DNA of 64,000 bases from Cobetia sp. cqz5-12 (GTDB lineage: Bacteria; Pseudomonadota; Gammaproteobacteria; Pseudomonadales; Halomonadaceae): the NCBI RefSeq assembly GCF_016495405.1, contig NZ_CP044522.1:2046001-2110000 (forward strand). The letters are read 5' to 3'. Below are positions 1 to 9,659 of this stretch, piece by piece. The number at the start of each line of letters is the position of its first letter. Position 1 is the stretch's first letter. The position numbers and the translations under genes were made by a program. The notes under the pieces are model-generated. The model was given only the letters and a program-made list of their open reading frames with translations. It was not told the origin of the DNA and did not search any database.

Positions 1-1398
1 GTGCTGCGAGCAGGCCTGGTGCTGGTGAATACCAATCCGCTGTATACCGAACGTGAGATGGAGCATCAGTTCAATGATTCCGGCGCACGGGCGTTGGTGG
101 TGCTGGCCAACATGGCGGACAAGGTCGAACGCGTGCGGGAGCGCACTGGCCTCGAGTACGTGCTGGTCTGTGAGTTGGGCGACATGCACCCGGCCTTCAA
201 GCGGCTATTGATCAACACCGTGGTCAAGCACGTCAAGAAACTGGTGCCGAGTTACCACCTGCCCGATGCCATTGCGCTGCGCACGGCCATCTCGCAGGGC
301 AAGGCCGAGCGCTGGGAGCGGCCGACACTGGCACTCGATGATGTCGCTGTGCTGCAGTACACCGGCGGCACCACCGGGGTCGCCAAGGGCGCGATGCTGA
401 CCCACCGCAACCTGCTCGCCAACATGCTGCAAGGCAAGATGGCCCTGACGCAGGGCTTGAACCCGGGCCATGAGACGCTGGTGGCGCCGCTGCCGCTCTA
501 TCACATCTACGCCTTCACCATTCATATGGCCTGCATGCTCAGTGAAGGCAATCACACCCTGTTGATCCCCAATCCGCGCGATATCCCGGGCTTCGTCAAG
601 ACGCTGCAAAAGCACGACTTCACGATGTTCGTCGGTCTCAATACGCTGTTCGTGGCGCTGTGCAACAATCCCGGCTTCCAGGCACTGGACTTCTCGAAGC
701 TCAAGATCACGACCTCGGGGGGCGTGGCGCTGACGCGCAAGGCGGCAGAAGAGTGGAAGCGGATCACCGGCAGTGATATCTCCGAGGGCTACGGCATGAC
801 CGAGACCTCACCGATCGTGTCGTTCAACCCGCTGGATGCCATTCAGCTCGGCACCATCGGTCGGCCCATGCCCTCCACCGAGGTGCGCCTGTATGACGAT
901 GAGGGTGCGCTGGTCGCGATGGGGGAGCCGGGCGAGCTGTGCGTGAAGGGGCCGCAGGTGATGAAGGGCTACTGGCAGCGTGAGCAGGCAACGAAAGACA
1001 GCTTCACTGCCGATGGCTTCCTGCGCACCGGTGATATCGCGGTCTTCCAGGACGATGGCTATATGCGCATCGTCGATCGCAAGAAGGACATGATCATCGT
1101 CTCCGGCTTCAACGTGTATCCCAATGAGGTCGAGGACGTCATCGTGCGTCACCCGGACGTGCTTGAGGCTGCCGCCGTCTCGGTGGTGGACGAGCGCAGT
1201 GGTGAGGCGATCAAGCTGTATGTCGTGCTCAAGGACGGCGCAGAGCTCGAGGCGGACGCGCTGCGAGACTGGTCGCGCAAGGAACTGGCCAGCTACAAGG
1301 TGCCGCGTCAGGTGGTCTTCATTGATGAGCTACCCAAGACCAATGTCGGCAAGGTGCTCAGACGTGAGCTGCGCGACTCGCCGCCGGAATCTGCCTGA
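1..1398 (+). CDS. fadD: Long-chain fatty acid-CoA ligase FadD (5' end outside window)
   Basis: Activates long-chain fatty acids to acyl-CoA through an acyl-AMP intermediate, the entry step of beta-oxidation at the inner membrane. The visible 465 codons carry the AMP-binding P-loop YTGGTTGVAKGAMLTHRN (residues 118-135), the GYGMTETSP adenylate-forming motif (about 264-272), the hinge LRTGDIAVFQDDGYMRIVDRKKD and the C-terminal lysine motif PKTNVGKVLRREL. FadD is usually about 560 residues, so roughly 95 N-terminal residues lie upstream of base 1. The apparent GTG at base 1 is only the window edge. A very strong bidirectional hairpin follows about 100 bases after the stop. The promoter, and any PsrA/FadR-type operator, cannot be seen. 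Confidence 0.93.
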   Translation: MLRAGLVLVNTNPLYTEREMEHQFNDSGARALVVLANMADKVERVRERTGLEYVLVCELGDMHPAFKRLLINTVVKHVKKLVPSYHLPDAIALRTAISQGKAERWERPTLALDDVAVLQYTGGTTGVAKGAMLTHRNLLANMLQGKMALTQGLNPGHETLVAPLPLYHIYAFTIHMACMLSEGNHTLLIPNPRDIPGFVKTLQKHDFTMFVGLNTLFVALCNNPGFQALDFSKLKITTSGGVALTRKAAEEWKRITGSDISEGYGMTETSPIVSFNPLDAIQLGTIGRPMPSTEVRLYDDEGALVAMGEPGELCVKGPQVMKGYWQREQATKDSFTADGFLRTGDIAVFQDDGYMRIVDRKKDMIIVSGFNVYPNEVEDVIVRHPDVLEAAAVSVVDERSGEAIKLYVVLKDGAELEADALRDWSRKELASYKVPRQVVFIDELPKTNVGKVLRRELRDSPPESA

Positions 1399-1496
1399 CC
1401 TTGGCTTTGATTTCTCCCTGTTCATGTCAGCCTGAAACCCGGATCGAAGAAATGAACCGTAAACGCAGGCCGTCAACACAGCCCTGAAACACGGTC

Positions 1497-1545
1497 CTTG
1501 AAACACGAACGCCCCGCTCAATGAGCGGGGCGTTCGTGTTTCAAG
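1497..1545. terminator. Bidirectional terminator between fadD and the DAACS gene
   Basis: A perfect 24-bp inverted repeat (arms 1497-1520 and 1522-1545, one-base centre) lies between two converging genes. It has a GC-rich core (CGCCCCGCTC) flanked by AAACA/TGTTT, so a short U-tract forms in either direction. Confidence 0.9.
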
Positions 1546-1572
1546 AGTGGGCGCTTGTGAGAGCGCCTACTG

Positions 1573-2829
1573 TCAGGCGTCTTTCTTCTGCTGGGTCGCG
1601 TTGTAGACCTCGAGGTCCAGCTCGTTCTCGGACTTGCCGACCAGGGTGGTGACCATCAGGTCGCCCGCGACATTCACGGTGGTACGCGCCATGTCGAGGA
1701 TACGGTCGATGCCGGCGATCACCGCGATGGCTTCCAGCGGCAGGCCTACCTGACTCAGCACGATGGAGAGCATGATCAGACCGGCGCCCGGCACACCGGC
1801 GGTACCGATGGAGGCCAGCGTACCAGTCAGCACGATCATGCCGTAATCCATCATCGACAGCTCGATGCCGGTCATCTGGGCGATGAACAGTGCCACCACG
1901 CCCTGGTAGATGGCGGTGCCATCCATGTTGATGGTCGCGCCGACCGGCAGCACGAAACCGGAGACACCTTCCGAGACGCCGAGGTTCTTCTGGGCGCAGC
2001 GGATGGAGATCGGCAGGGTGCCGGAGCTGGAGGCCGAGGAGAAGGCCACGACCAGCGCATCGACGATACCACGCAGATAGCGCACCGGATTCAGCTTGCC
2101 CAGTGTCGCCAGCAGGCCGGAGTAGACCACCAGTACGTGCACGATGCTCGCCAGATACGCCACGCCGATCACCTTGGCCAACGGCAGCAGTACATCAAGG
2201 CCGTAGTTGCCGGAGACATGCGCCATCAGGCCGAAGACACCGAACGGCGCGAAGGCCATCACGAATTCGGTCAGCTTGTACATCACTTCGGCGAAACTAT
2301 CGAAGACGCGCACGACCGGCTCGCCCTTGTCGCCGATCATGATCAGCGAGATGCCGATCCCGATGGCGAAGACGATGATCTGCATGATGTTGCCATTGGC
2401 CAGCGCATCGATCGGGTTGCTCGGCACCAGGTCGACCAGAATCTGCACCAGCGAAGGAGCGTCCTTGGTTTCCATCGCCTTGTCGAAGTTGAACTCGAAG
2501 CCGGCACCTGGCTGGAAGATGCTGGAGGCCAGCATGCCGATGGCGATCGCGAAGGCGGTCGTCAGCAGGTAGAGGGCGATGGTCTTGCCGCCGATGCGGC
2601 CCATCTTCTGCGGGTCACGCATCGAGGTGATACCGACCACCAGGGTGCTGAAGACCAGCGGCACGATCAGCATCTTGATCGCATTGATGAAGATATCGCC
2701 CAGCGGCTTGAACATGCTGGCACTTTCGCCCATCAGGGCGCCAGCGAGTATCCCCAAGGCGAGGCCGCCCAGGATCTTCTGCCACAACGGCAAACGGCGC
2801 CACAGGTTAGGGCGGGAGGAATCACTCAT
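1573..2829 (-). CDS. Dicarboxylate/amino acid:cation symporter (DAACS family)
   Basis: Inner-membrane Na+- or H+-coupled carrier of the GltP/GltT/DctA family, importing glutamate, aspartate or C4-dicarboxylates. The 418-residue length is typical. The N-terminal hydrophobic helix segments, the serine-rich reentrant loop AFSSASSSGTLP, the GATINMDGTAIYQ motif of transmembrane segment 7 and the GVPGAGLIML reentrant loop 2 are all present. The C-terminus is acidic and soluble. The ATG at 2829 is preceded by AAGGA at good spacing. The gene is divergent from the bkd operon across a 471-bp intergenic region. Substrate preference (glutamate, aspartate or dicarboxylate) cannot be fixed from the motifs alone. 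Confidence 0.9.
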   Translation of the reverse strand: MSDSSRPNLWRRLPLWQKILGGLALGILAGALMGESASMFKPLGDIFINAIKMLIVPLVFSTLVVGITSMRDPQKMGRIGGKTIALYLLTTAFAIAIGMLASSIFQPGAGFEFNFDKAMETKDAPSLVQILVDLVPSNPIDALANGNIMQIIVFAIGIGISLIMIGDKGEPVVRVFDSFAEVMYKLTEFVMAFAPFGVFGLMAHVSGNYGLDVLLPLAKVIGVAYLASIVHVLVVYSGLLATLGKLNPVRYLRGIVDALVVAFSSASSSGTLPISIRCAQKNLGVSEGVSGFVLPVGATINMDGTAIYQGVVALFIAQMTGIELSMMDYGMIVLTGTLASIGTAGVPGAGLIMLSIVLSQVGLPLEAIAVIAGIDRILDMARTTVNVAGDLMVTTLVGKSENELDLEVYNATQQKKDA

Positions 2830-3300
2830 AAAACTGTCCTTAGGTGTCTAGCGATGATCATCGCTGATGATGCTCAGGGCGCGCCCGAGTCTGTCGTCTC
2901 GATGCCTTGTCACGATTGCGCACTGCATTAAGCACTTTTTTGGTGCGGGAAGATTAACAGTCAGCCTGCACTCACCCTCTGCACCTTTAGTCGCAAAAAA
3001 GCGTCCTTTCACGCGAATTCAGCTTTCCATGCCTAACGCGCATGAGCTCATGCTGCAAAAAGTTCCACCAAAGAAGTAGTTGCCAGGCAGGCATATCGTC
3101 TGTCTTTGCGTTACCTTGACGTTAACGTCAACTGTTAGGCTCCCAGAGCGACTTTCCACTAGTCTGATGGTAGGCACTGTTGTCATTGCCGAATCGACAG
3201 CTTTCGCTTCGGTAATTCTGAAAGTTCGCCATTGCCTGCCCGGCCTCACGAGGGCTGGGTAATCCCTCAAACGCCTGATCGGTAAGAGAGGACGCTGAGC
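2830..3300. other. Divergent intergenic region, symporter/bkd
   Basis: There is no credible gene in these 471 bases. The stretch is more AT-rich than its flanks and holds the promoters of both divergent units. It contains a perfect 14-bp palindrome GCATGAGCTCATGC at 3040-3053 and a perfect 16-bp palindrome at 3116-3131, listed separately as a LiuR-like operator. The bkdA1 ribosome-binding site GAGAGGA is at about 3286-3292. Confidence 0.7.
3111..3141 (+). promoter_or_regulatory. MerR-type promoter with LiuR-like operator for the bkd operon
   Basis: The perfect palindrome TTGACGTTAACGTCAA lies at 3116-3131. It sits inside an unusually long 19-bp spacer between a possible -35 TTACCT (3111-3116) and -10 TAGGCT (3136-3141), the geometry expected for MerR-family activators. 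From memory of the family, LiuR, a MerR-type regulator of branched-chain amino acid catabolism in proteobacteria, binds ACGTnnACGT-type palindromes of this form. The regulator itself is not in the window. The start of bkdA1 is about 160 bases downstream. Confidence 0.65.
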
Positions 3301-4773
3301 ATGTCCGATACAACAACACGCGGACCCGTATCCCCGGGGACCGCGCCGCCTGATGGCTCACAACAAGAGCTCAATGACCTGACCGCCCTGCCGACGGCAG
3401 ACCAGATCGCGCCGCAGGGGCCGACGGTGCTGCATCATCTGGCCTTCATGACCGGCGATGAGCTCTGCATCCCGATCTTCAAGCGCCTGCGTCAGGATGG
3501 CACCCTTTATCCTGTCGATGCGGCACAAAGGCAGAGTGACGATGCCCGGGGAGGCCAGTCGCAGGACACTACATCCATCGAGCGCGATCCGATCGAGCGA
3601 GAGAAGGCACTCAAGATCTACCGGACGATGCTGTTCACCCGGGTGCTGGATGAACGCATGTTGGCCGCTCAGCGTCAGGGGCGCTTGAGCTTCTATATGC
3701 AATGCACCGGCGAGGAAGCCACGGTGATCGGCAGTGCGGCAGCACTGGAAGACGATGACATGATCATGGCGCAATACCGTGAGCAGGGTGCGCTTGCCTG
3801 GCGTGGCTTCAGCTGTGACGAATTCATGAACCAGATGTTCGGCAACGAGCGCGACTACGGCAAGGGCCGTCAGATGCCGATTCACTATGGGTCGCGTGAC
3901 CTGCACTACATGACCATCTCTTCGCCGCTGGCGACCCAGATTCCCCAGGCGACCGGCTATGCCTATGGCCAGAAACTGGCGGGCAAGGGGCAGTGCACCA
4001 TCACCATCTTCGGTGAAGGGGCGGCGTCTGAGGGTGATTTCCATGCCGCTCTCAACATGGCCTCGGTGCATCGGGTGCCATGTATCTTCCTGTGTCGCAA
4101 CAATGGCTATGCCATTTCCACCCCGTCATGCGAGCAATTCGCCGCCGATGGCATCGCGCCACGCGCCTTCGGTTATCACATGCAAAGCATCCGAGTGGAT
4201 GGCAATGACGTGATCGCCGTCTACGAAGCCACCCTGGCGGCGCGCAAGATCGCGGTCGAGACCCATCAGCCGGTATTGATCGAGGCGATGACCTACCGTC
4301 TGGCGGCGCATTCCTCCTCGGATGATCCCTCCGGGTATCGCAGCAAGAAGGAGGAGGCCATCTGGCGCGACAAGGACCCCATCCTGCGCATGCGCAACTG
4401 GCTGGAGGCGCAAGGCTGGTGGAGTGAGGAGGAGGAAAAGGCCACTGGCGATCAACTGCGTCGTGAAGTGCTTGAGTCCATGAAGCGTGCCGAGAAACTG
4501 GCGCCACCGGCGCTGGATACGCTGATCACTGATGTCTACGACACGCCGACGCCGTTGCTCAAACAGCAGCTGGAAGACGTGAAACAGCATATTCGCAAGT
4601 ATCCGCATGCTTATCCCAAGGGCGCTGCCAGCATGGGGTTCACCGCGCAGGAGCTGGAAGACAGCCGCAAGGCGCATCAGGAACGCCTGCAGCGAATGCA
4701 GAGCCCTAAGCCTGTTGAGGGCCATCAGCTTGTGGAAAGCCATCAGCCTGTGGATGGAGGCCAGACATCATGA
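3301..4773 (+). CDS. bkdA1: Branched-chain 2-oxoacid dehydrogenase E1 alpha subunit
   Basis: Thiamine-diphosphate subunit of the 3-methyl-2-oxobutanoate dehydrogenase complex, which decarboxylates the 2-oxoacids of Val, Leu and Ile in the cytosol. The TPP-binding motif runs from [15 protein letters not shown] to CRNNGYAIS, and the phosphorylation-loop region [22 protein letters not shown] is conserved. The 490 residues exceed the usual 410. The extra length is a polar N-terminal region with a low-complexity patch near residues 75-95 and a C-terminal tail with repeated HQ(P/L)V units. The start ATG has GAGAGGA upstream. The last bases overlap the bkdA2 start (ATGA), indicating translational coupling. 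Confidence 0.92.
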   Translation: MSDTTTRGPVSPGTAPPDGSQQELNDLTALPTADQIAPQGPTVLHHLAFMTGDELCIPIFKRLRQDGTLYPVDAAQRQSDDARGGQSQDTTSIERDPIEREKALKIYRTMLFTRVLDERMLAAQRQGRLSFYMQCTGEEATVIGSAAALEDDDMIMAQYREQGALAWRGFSCDEFMNQMFGNERDYGKGRQMPIHYGSRDLHYMTISSPLATQIPQATGYAYGQKLAGKGQCTITIFGEGAASEGDFHAALNMASVHRVPCIFLCRNNGYAISTPSCEQFAADGIAPRAFGYHMQSIRVDGNDVIAVYEATLAARKIAVETHQPVLIEAMTYRLAAHSSSDDPSGYRSKKEEAIWRDKDPILRMRNWLEAQGWWSEEEEKATGDQLRREVLESMKRAEKLAPPALDTLITDVYDTPTPLLKQQLEDVKQHIRKYPHAYPKGAASMGFTAQELEDSRKAHQERLQRMQSPKPVEGHQLVESHQPVDGGQTS

Positions 4774-5876
4774 ACGAGCAGATGAGTGAACAGCCGTTGG
4801 AGAAAACGCCAGTGACAGACTCAGCTGCGGCGGGTTCAGCTGCGCAAGAAGTGTCTGCCGCAACTGGCAGCAAGAATGCAGCAGCCTCGGGCTCGGGCAA
4901 GAAACAGATGAACATGCTGCAGGCGATCAACAATGCGCTGGATATCGCCATGGCCGCCAATCCCCGTGTGGTGTTGTTCGGGGAGGACGTCGGGGTATTC
5001 GGCGGCGTCTTCCGGGCTACCAGCCACCTGCAGGACAAATACGGGCGAGAGCGCTGCTTCAATACGCCACTCACCGAGCAGGGAATCATCGGGTTCGCCA
5101 ACGGTCTGGCGGCGCAGGGCTCGACGCCGGTGGCCGAGATCCAGTTCGCCGACTACATCTTCCCCGCCTTTGACCAGATCGTGAACGAGGCGGCCAAGTT
5201 CCGCTATCGCTCCGGTGATCTGTTCGATGTCGGCGGCCTGACGATTCGCACGCCCTATGGTGGTGGCATCGCAGGCGGGCTTTATCACTCCCAGTCGCCC
5301 GAGGCTTATTTCGCTCATACCCCGGGCCTCAAGATCGTGATGCCACGCAACCCTCATCAGGCCAAGGGCCTCTTGCTGGCGGCGATTCGCGACCCCAACC
5401 CGGTGCTGTTCATGGAGCCCAAGCGGCTCTATCGCGCCTCGGTGGGCGAGGTGCCAGAAGCCGATTACGAACTGCCCTTGGGGGTGGCCGACGTCATTCG
5501 TGAAGGTCGCGATATCACGCTGCTTGGCTGGGGTGCTCAGATGGAGGTCATCGAGAAGGCCGCTGCCCTTGCCGAGCAGGATGGCATCGACTGCGAGATC
5601 ATCGACCTGCGCAGCATTCTGCCCTGGGACATCGAGACGGTGTGTGACTCGGTGCTCAAGACGGGGCGTCTGGTGGTCAGTCATGAAGCGCCGCTGACGG
5701 GCGGCTTTGCCAGCGAGATTGCTGCCACCGTGCAGGAGCGTTGCTTTTTGTATCTCGAGGCGCCGATCCGACGCGTCACAGGCCTTGATACGCCGTTCCC
5801 GCTGGTGCTCGAGAAGGAGCATCTGCCGGACGAGCTCAAGATCTACGAGGCCATCAAGCAAAGCTTGAATTACTGA
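4770..5876 (+). CDS. bkdA2: Branched-chain 2-oxoacid dehydrogenase E1 beta subunit
   Basis: Transketolase-like partner of BkdA1 that completes the alpha2beta2 E1 decarboxylase. Conserved blocks include [54 protein letters not shown], the [17 protein letters not shown] segment and the DTPFPLVLE region. The first 45 residues are a Ser/Ala/Gly-rich extension before the family start ([12 protein letters not shown], Met codon at 4908). The ATG at 4770 is chosen because it overlaps the bkdA1 stop as ATGA; internal initiation at 4908 is the alternative. The next gene begins about 21 bases after the stop. Confidence 0.92.
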   Translation: MNEQMSEQPLEKTPVTDSAAAGSAAQEVSAATGSKNAAASGSGKKQMNMLQAINNALDIAMAANPRVVLFGEDVGVFGGVFRATSHLQDKYGRERCFNTPLTEQGIIGFANGLAAQGSTPVAEIQFADYIFPAFDQIVNEAAKFRYRSGDLFDVGGLTIRTPYGGGIAGGLYHSQSPEAYFAHTPGLKIVMPRNPHQAKGLLLAAIRDPNPVLFMEPKRLYRASVGEVPEADYELPLGVADVIREGRDITLLGWGAQMEVIEKAAALAEQDGIDCEIIDLRSILPWDIETVCDSVLKTGRLVVSHEAPLTGGFASEIAATVQERCFLYLEAPIRRVTGLDTPFPLVLEKEHLPDELKIYEAIKQSLNY

Positions 5877-5897
5877 TGACAGGGAGTGATGCGCGCC

Positions 5898-7718
5898 ATG
5901 AATGATTTCATCCTGCCCGATATCGGCGAAGGCATCGTCGAGTGCGAGCTGGTCAAATGGTTGATCAAGGAAGGCGACGTGATCGAGGAAGATCAGCCGG
6001 TGGCCGAGGTCATGACAGACAAGGCGTTGGTGGAAATCCCCGCGCCCCACGCCGGTACCGTGATCAAGCTCTACTGTCAGGAGGGCGAGATTGCCCGTGT
6101 CCATGCGCCACTGTTCGCAGTGGATGATGGCCTTGGCAGCGACGATGATAGTGAGAAGCACCGAGAAGACACGCGTGAGGATGACCCCGTCGGCGATGTC
6201 GTGACGGTTGCAGCGCCTGCTCGCTCGACGGCACAGGCTCAGTCAGCCGCCAGCCAGGTGTCCAGCCGTCAGTCGAATGTCGCTGCGTCAGCTTCTAAGT
6301 CAGCCGGTACTGGGGCAACTGCCTCACAGACAGCCGCGACCCTTGAGCGGCGCTCACGTGATTTCATCCTGCCGGATATCGGCGAAGGCATCGTCGAATG
6401 TGAGGTCGTCACCTGGCACGTCGCGGAAGGCGACACGGTGGAAGAAGACCAGACGATCGTCGATGTGATGACCGACAAGGCGCTGGTCGAGATCACCGCC
6501 TCGGAGCCCGGGCGTATCGTGCGCTTCCATTATGCTCAGGGCGAAAATGCCCGAGTGCATACGCCGCTGTATGCCTATGTGCCTGATGAAGAGGCAGAGG
6601 CTGAAAGCACTGAGAGCACAGAGAGCGACGTCACCTCGTCTGAACGCAAACAGGCTCAGCCAGAGCTTCTGGCGGAGCACCGGCAGGAGGGCGACGACAA
6701 GAGCGACGACAAGAGTGGGCAAGACGGGCGTCACGAGGAGAGCCGGCCTCGCATACCCGCGACCCCAGCCGTGCGCCGCCTATTGCGCGAGCATCAGCTC
6801 GATATCCAGGCCATTGCAGGCTCGGGGCGTAACGGCCGGGTGCTGAAGGAAGACGTGCTGGCATATCTCAAGCAATCCGAGGCTCACGAGACTGACGTGA
6901 CACCTGATGACTCTCACAAGGTCGGCGCGGCCGTCGAGACCGACAAGGCAGCTGCCGAAGCGTGTGCTGTGGCCAGTGACGTGGCCAGTGACGAGGTGCG
7001 ATCGTCACGACTTGAGTCGAAAGCGGTACCGCTCAAGGGGGTCGCCGCGGTAATGGCCAGGCGTATGGTGCAGGCCAGCACGCAGATCCCGCATTTCCAT
7101 TACGGCGATGAGCTCGATATCACCGACCTGCTGGCGCTGCGGGCACGCCTCAAGGCGCGCGCCCAGCAGCAGGGCATTCGCCTGACCTTGATGCCGTTCA
7201 TCATGAAGGCCATGGCGCTGGCGGTGATCGAGGAGCCGATTCTCAATGCACGCCTCAGTGAGGATGAGAGCGAGATTCTCTATCAGGGGAGCTGCAACAT
7301 CGGCATGGCAGTGGACAGCGCCAGCGGGCTGATGGTACCGAACGTGAAGGGCGTCGAACGTCTGAGCATTCTCGAGATCGCGCGGGAGGTCGGGCGGCTG
7401 ACCGAAGCTGCACGCAGCGGGCGCGTTGCACAGGCAGACCTCAAGGGCGGCACCTTGTCGATCTCCAATATCGGGGCGCTGGGCGGCACCTACGCCGCGC
7501 CGATCATCAACCAGCCGGAGGTCGCCATCGTCGCGCTGGGGCGCACTCAGCGTCTGCCGCGCTTCGATAGCGAGGGCAATGTCTGTGCGCGTGACATCAT
7601 GACCATCACCTGGGCGGGGGATCATCGCATCATCGACGGCGGGACCATCGCGCGCTTCAGCAATCTGTGGAAGCACTATCTCGAGCACCCTGACGAAATG
7701 CTGCTGTCGCTGTCATGA
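5898..7718 (+). CDS. bkdB: Branched-chain 2-oxoacid dehydrogenase E2 (dihydrolipoyl acyltransferase)
   Basis: Core acyltransferase that moves the branched acyl group from E1 to CoA. From the ATG at 5898 (GGGAG 12 bases upstream; GTG 5886 and ATG 5889 are too close to it) the protein is 606 residues. It has two lipoyl domains with DKALVEI motifs (lysines 42 and 194), each followed by an Ala/Ser- or acid-rich linker, then a peripheral-subunit-binding domain at about 286-324 and a CoA-acyltransferase domain from about 380. That last domain carries the catalytic GDHRIIDG motif (His 576). Most bacterial BCKDH E2 proteins carry one lipoyl domain, so two is notable. No E3 gene follows, so dihydrolipoamide dehydrogenase must come from elsewhere. 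Confidence 0.92.
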   Translation: MNDFILPDIGEGIVECELVKWLIKEGDVIEEDQPVAEVMTDKALVEIPAPHAGTVIKLYCQEGEIARVHAPLFAVDDGLGSDDDSEKHREDTREDDPVGDVVTVAAPARSTAQAQSAASQVSSRQSNVAASASKSAGTGATASQTAATLERRSRDFILPDIGEGIVECEVVTWHVAEGDTVEEDQTIVDVMTDKALVEITASEPGRIVRFHYAQGENARVHTPLYAYVPDEEAEAESTESTESDVTSSERKQAQPELLAEHRQEGDDKSDDKSGQDGRHEESRPRIPATPAVRRLLREHQLDIQAIAGSGRNGRVLKEDVLAYLKQSEAHETDVTPDDSHKVGAAVETDKAAAEACAVASDVASDEVRSSRLESKAVPLKGVAAVMARRMVQASTQIPHFHYGDELDITDLLALRARLKARAQQQGIRLTLMPFIMKAMALAVIEEPILNARLSEDESEILYQGSCNIGMAVDSASGLMVPNVKGVERLSILEIAREVGRLTEAARSGRVAQADLKGGTLSISNIGALGGTYAAPIINQPEVAIVALGRTQRLPRFDSEGNVCARDIMTITWAGDHRIIDGGTIARFSNLWKHYLEHPDEMLLSLS

Positions 7719-7760
7719 CGCGCTGCTTGCTCCAAGGGCCCCGGCTAGAGAGCATCCTGC

Positions 7761-9650
7761 ATGAGTGATGCGCGCGCCCACGAGCGCCTGCAACAGTTCT
7801 ATATCCCGGAAGAGCAGTCGATCTATCTGCTCTCGCATCATGATGCCAAGAAACTCAAGGACTGGGTGGCGCTGTGCATCGCTCAGCTCGAGGGGCTGGG
7901 CTACCGGGATATCCATCTGGTCGGCAAGGGCGCCTACGGTTTCGTGTTCGCGGGCTGGCGTCCTGGCGAAGACCGGCGCATACCTGAAGAGCATGTCTTC
8001 AAGTTCACGCGGGTGACCCTGCCCCAGGCACTGCAGGACCGCCTGGAGGAAGAGGCCTATATGCTCGACCAGGTCGCCCACCCGCTGATTCCGCGTCTGG
8101 TCAGTTATCAGCGGGTACGGCGGCAGTCGATTCTGGTCATGCAGCGCGCGCCGGGCATCAATCTCGAGGAATATTCGCTGCGTCACGGGCGCATGTCGCC
8201 GCGACTGGTGGTCAAGATCGCCAGTCAGCTGGCCGATATTCTCAAGTCGCTGCGCGGGTCATCGATGGGAGCGGTTACGCCACCGGTCGTGCATGGTGAT
8301 ATCAAGCCGTCGAATCTGGTCTTCGATGTCGAGCGGGAACAGGTGGCATTGATCGACTGGGGCAGTTCGGTGTTCGCTCAGCTCGATGAGCATCAGCAAT
8401 TCATCACCACCAACGTGATGCAGCTGATGTCGGATAATCTGCAGCAGACCAATGCGCGTCTGGGCGATGTCTATTTCATCGGTGAGGAGCAGCTCAATGG
8501 TGCGCTGTCCTCGCCGCGCTTCGATGAGCAGGGCGTGGCCGCGACACTCTATGCGCTGGCTTCTGGTCAGTCGTGTCGCTTCGGCGTGCGCGCCATTCCG
8601 GCGGTGTCGCTGGGGTTGCCGCGGGAATTCGCGCGTCTACTCGATGGCATGCTGGCGGATGACCCGCAGCTGCGCATGCAGGCCGGCGACTACTTCCTGC
8701 GCGAGATGAGCAGGATCTCGCGTCTGGTGATGCCGGAATTGCCTCTAGAACCGCCACAGTCTCTGCTGCCGGTCTGGGTAAGGCCGGCGATGCGCGAGAT
8801 CGACACGGTCGTCTATACCTCACGCAAATCCTTCCTGCGTGAGGCCTTCGAGGCGGACGAGACCGTCGAACATGCTGGCAACGCGCTGGACGCCGTCAAT
8901 GATGTCCAGCTGGATCGTTACTACAAGAACTTCATGCAAGGCATGGGCGGCACCGAAAAAGCCTTCCTGGCCGCGGTCAGTCGTCTGGGCAAATACCCGA
9001 TCGTTGGCGGTCTGGCGATTCGCTGGGAGCCACAGGGCATCTTCGTGGATACTGCGCTGCACCTGCATGACCCTGCCTTGAAGGCCGCCTTTGTCGTCGC
9101 GATCAACAACATGGTTGCTCTGGCGCGTGCCATCTATCGCCAGGGCGTGTTCAAGGCGTGTCTGTTCAATGCTCGCGATACCCTGCACCTGGAGCGGGAA
9201 GACCCGGAAGCCGCCTTTGTCTTTGCGTCAACGGCAGACGGGGAGGCCGGACCTCGCTTGAGCTATGAGGTCAGCGCGGTGCCGGAGCTTGAGGATGACT
9301 CGCGTGTGCATTCCTACTTCGAGGATGGCCCGGACCCTGAGGAACTGCTGGTGCTGCCCGAGGAGATATTGAAGGCACTGGAGTCACTCAATGCCATCCA
9401 CCACACCGGCATGCTGATCTTCGAAGCCCTGCCACACCACCTCAAGATTCACAGTTATTACCGGCTGCTGGATCCCTCGCGCGAGCAGGAATTCGCGCGT
9501 CTGCTGGCGGAGATTCTGGATGCCGTGCCGCTGATCTTAGGGCTGGGAATTTCCGGCTTCATGAAGATGCCCTACAAGAACACCAAGCATTTCGATCATA
9601 TCGAGGCGCAACCCGAACGTTTCTATCCTCGGGATCCGCGTGCTGTGTAA
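7761..9650 (+). CDS. Protein kinase-like protein with unassigned C-terminal half
   Basis: Residues 50-320 read as a Hanks-type Ser/Thr kinase fold: glycine loop VGKGAYGFVF (54-63), ATP lysine in VFKF (K81), helix-C glutamate near 97-98, catalytic loop HGDIKPSNLVF (D180, K182, N185) and metal-binding DWG (199-201) in place of DFG. The HRD arginine is glycine, so this is a non-RD kinase. All residues needed for phosphotransfer are present. Residues 330-629 match no family I can name; they are soluble and lack transmembrane segments. The gene starts 42 bases after bkdB in the same orientation with no terminator between, so it is probably the last gene of the bkd transcript. Its function is unknown; a role in controlling BCKDH is only a hypothesis. 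Confidence 0.8.
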   Translation: MSDARAHERLQQFYIPEEQSIYLLSHHDAKKLKDWVALCIAQLEGLGYRDIHLVGKGAYGFVFAGWRPGEDRRIPEEHVFKFTRVTLPQALQDRLEEEAYMLDQVAHPLIPRLVSYQRVRRQSILVMQRAPGINLEEYSLRHGRMSPRLVVKIASQLADILKSLRGSSMGAVTPPVVHGDIKPSNLVFDVEREQVALIDWGSSVFAQLDEHQQFITTNVMQLMSDNLQQTNARLGDVYFIGEEQLNGALSSPRFDEQGVAATLYALASGQSCRFGVRAIPAVSLGLPREFARLLDGMLADDPQLRMQAGDYFLREMSRISRLVMPELPLEPPQSLLPVWVRPAMREIDTVVYTSRKSFLREAFEADETVEHAGNALDAVNDVQLDRYYKNFMQGMGGTEKAFLAAVSRLGKYPIVGGLAIRWEPQGIFVDTALHLHDPALKAAFVVAINNMVALARAIYRQGVFKACLFNARDTLHLEREDPEAAFVFASTADGEAGPRLSYEVSAVPELEDDSRVHSYFEDGPDPEELLVLPEEILKALESLNAIHHTGMLIFEALPHHLKIHSYYRLLDPSREQEFARLLAEILDAVPLILGLGISGFMKMPYKNTKHFDHIEAQPERFYPRDPRAV

Positions 9651-9659
9651 CCCAAACAA

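Noticed and set aside
2137..2931. Long open frame opposite the symporter gene (264 codons)
   Set aside because: It is antisense to a clear transporter gene, His/Asp/Gln-rich, with no family. It is a product of GC-rich codon use.
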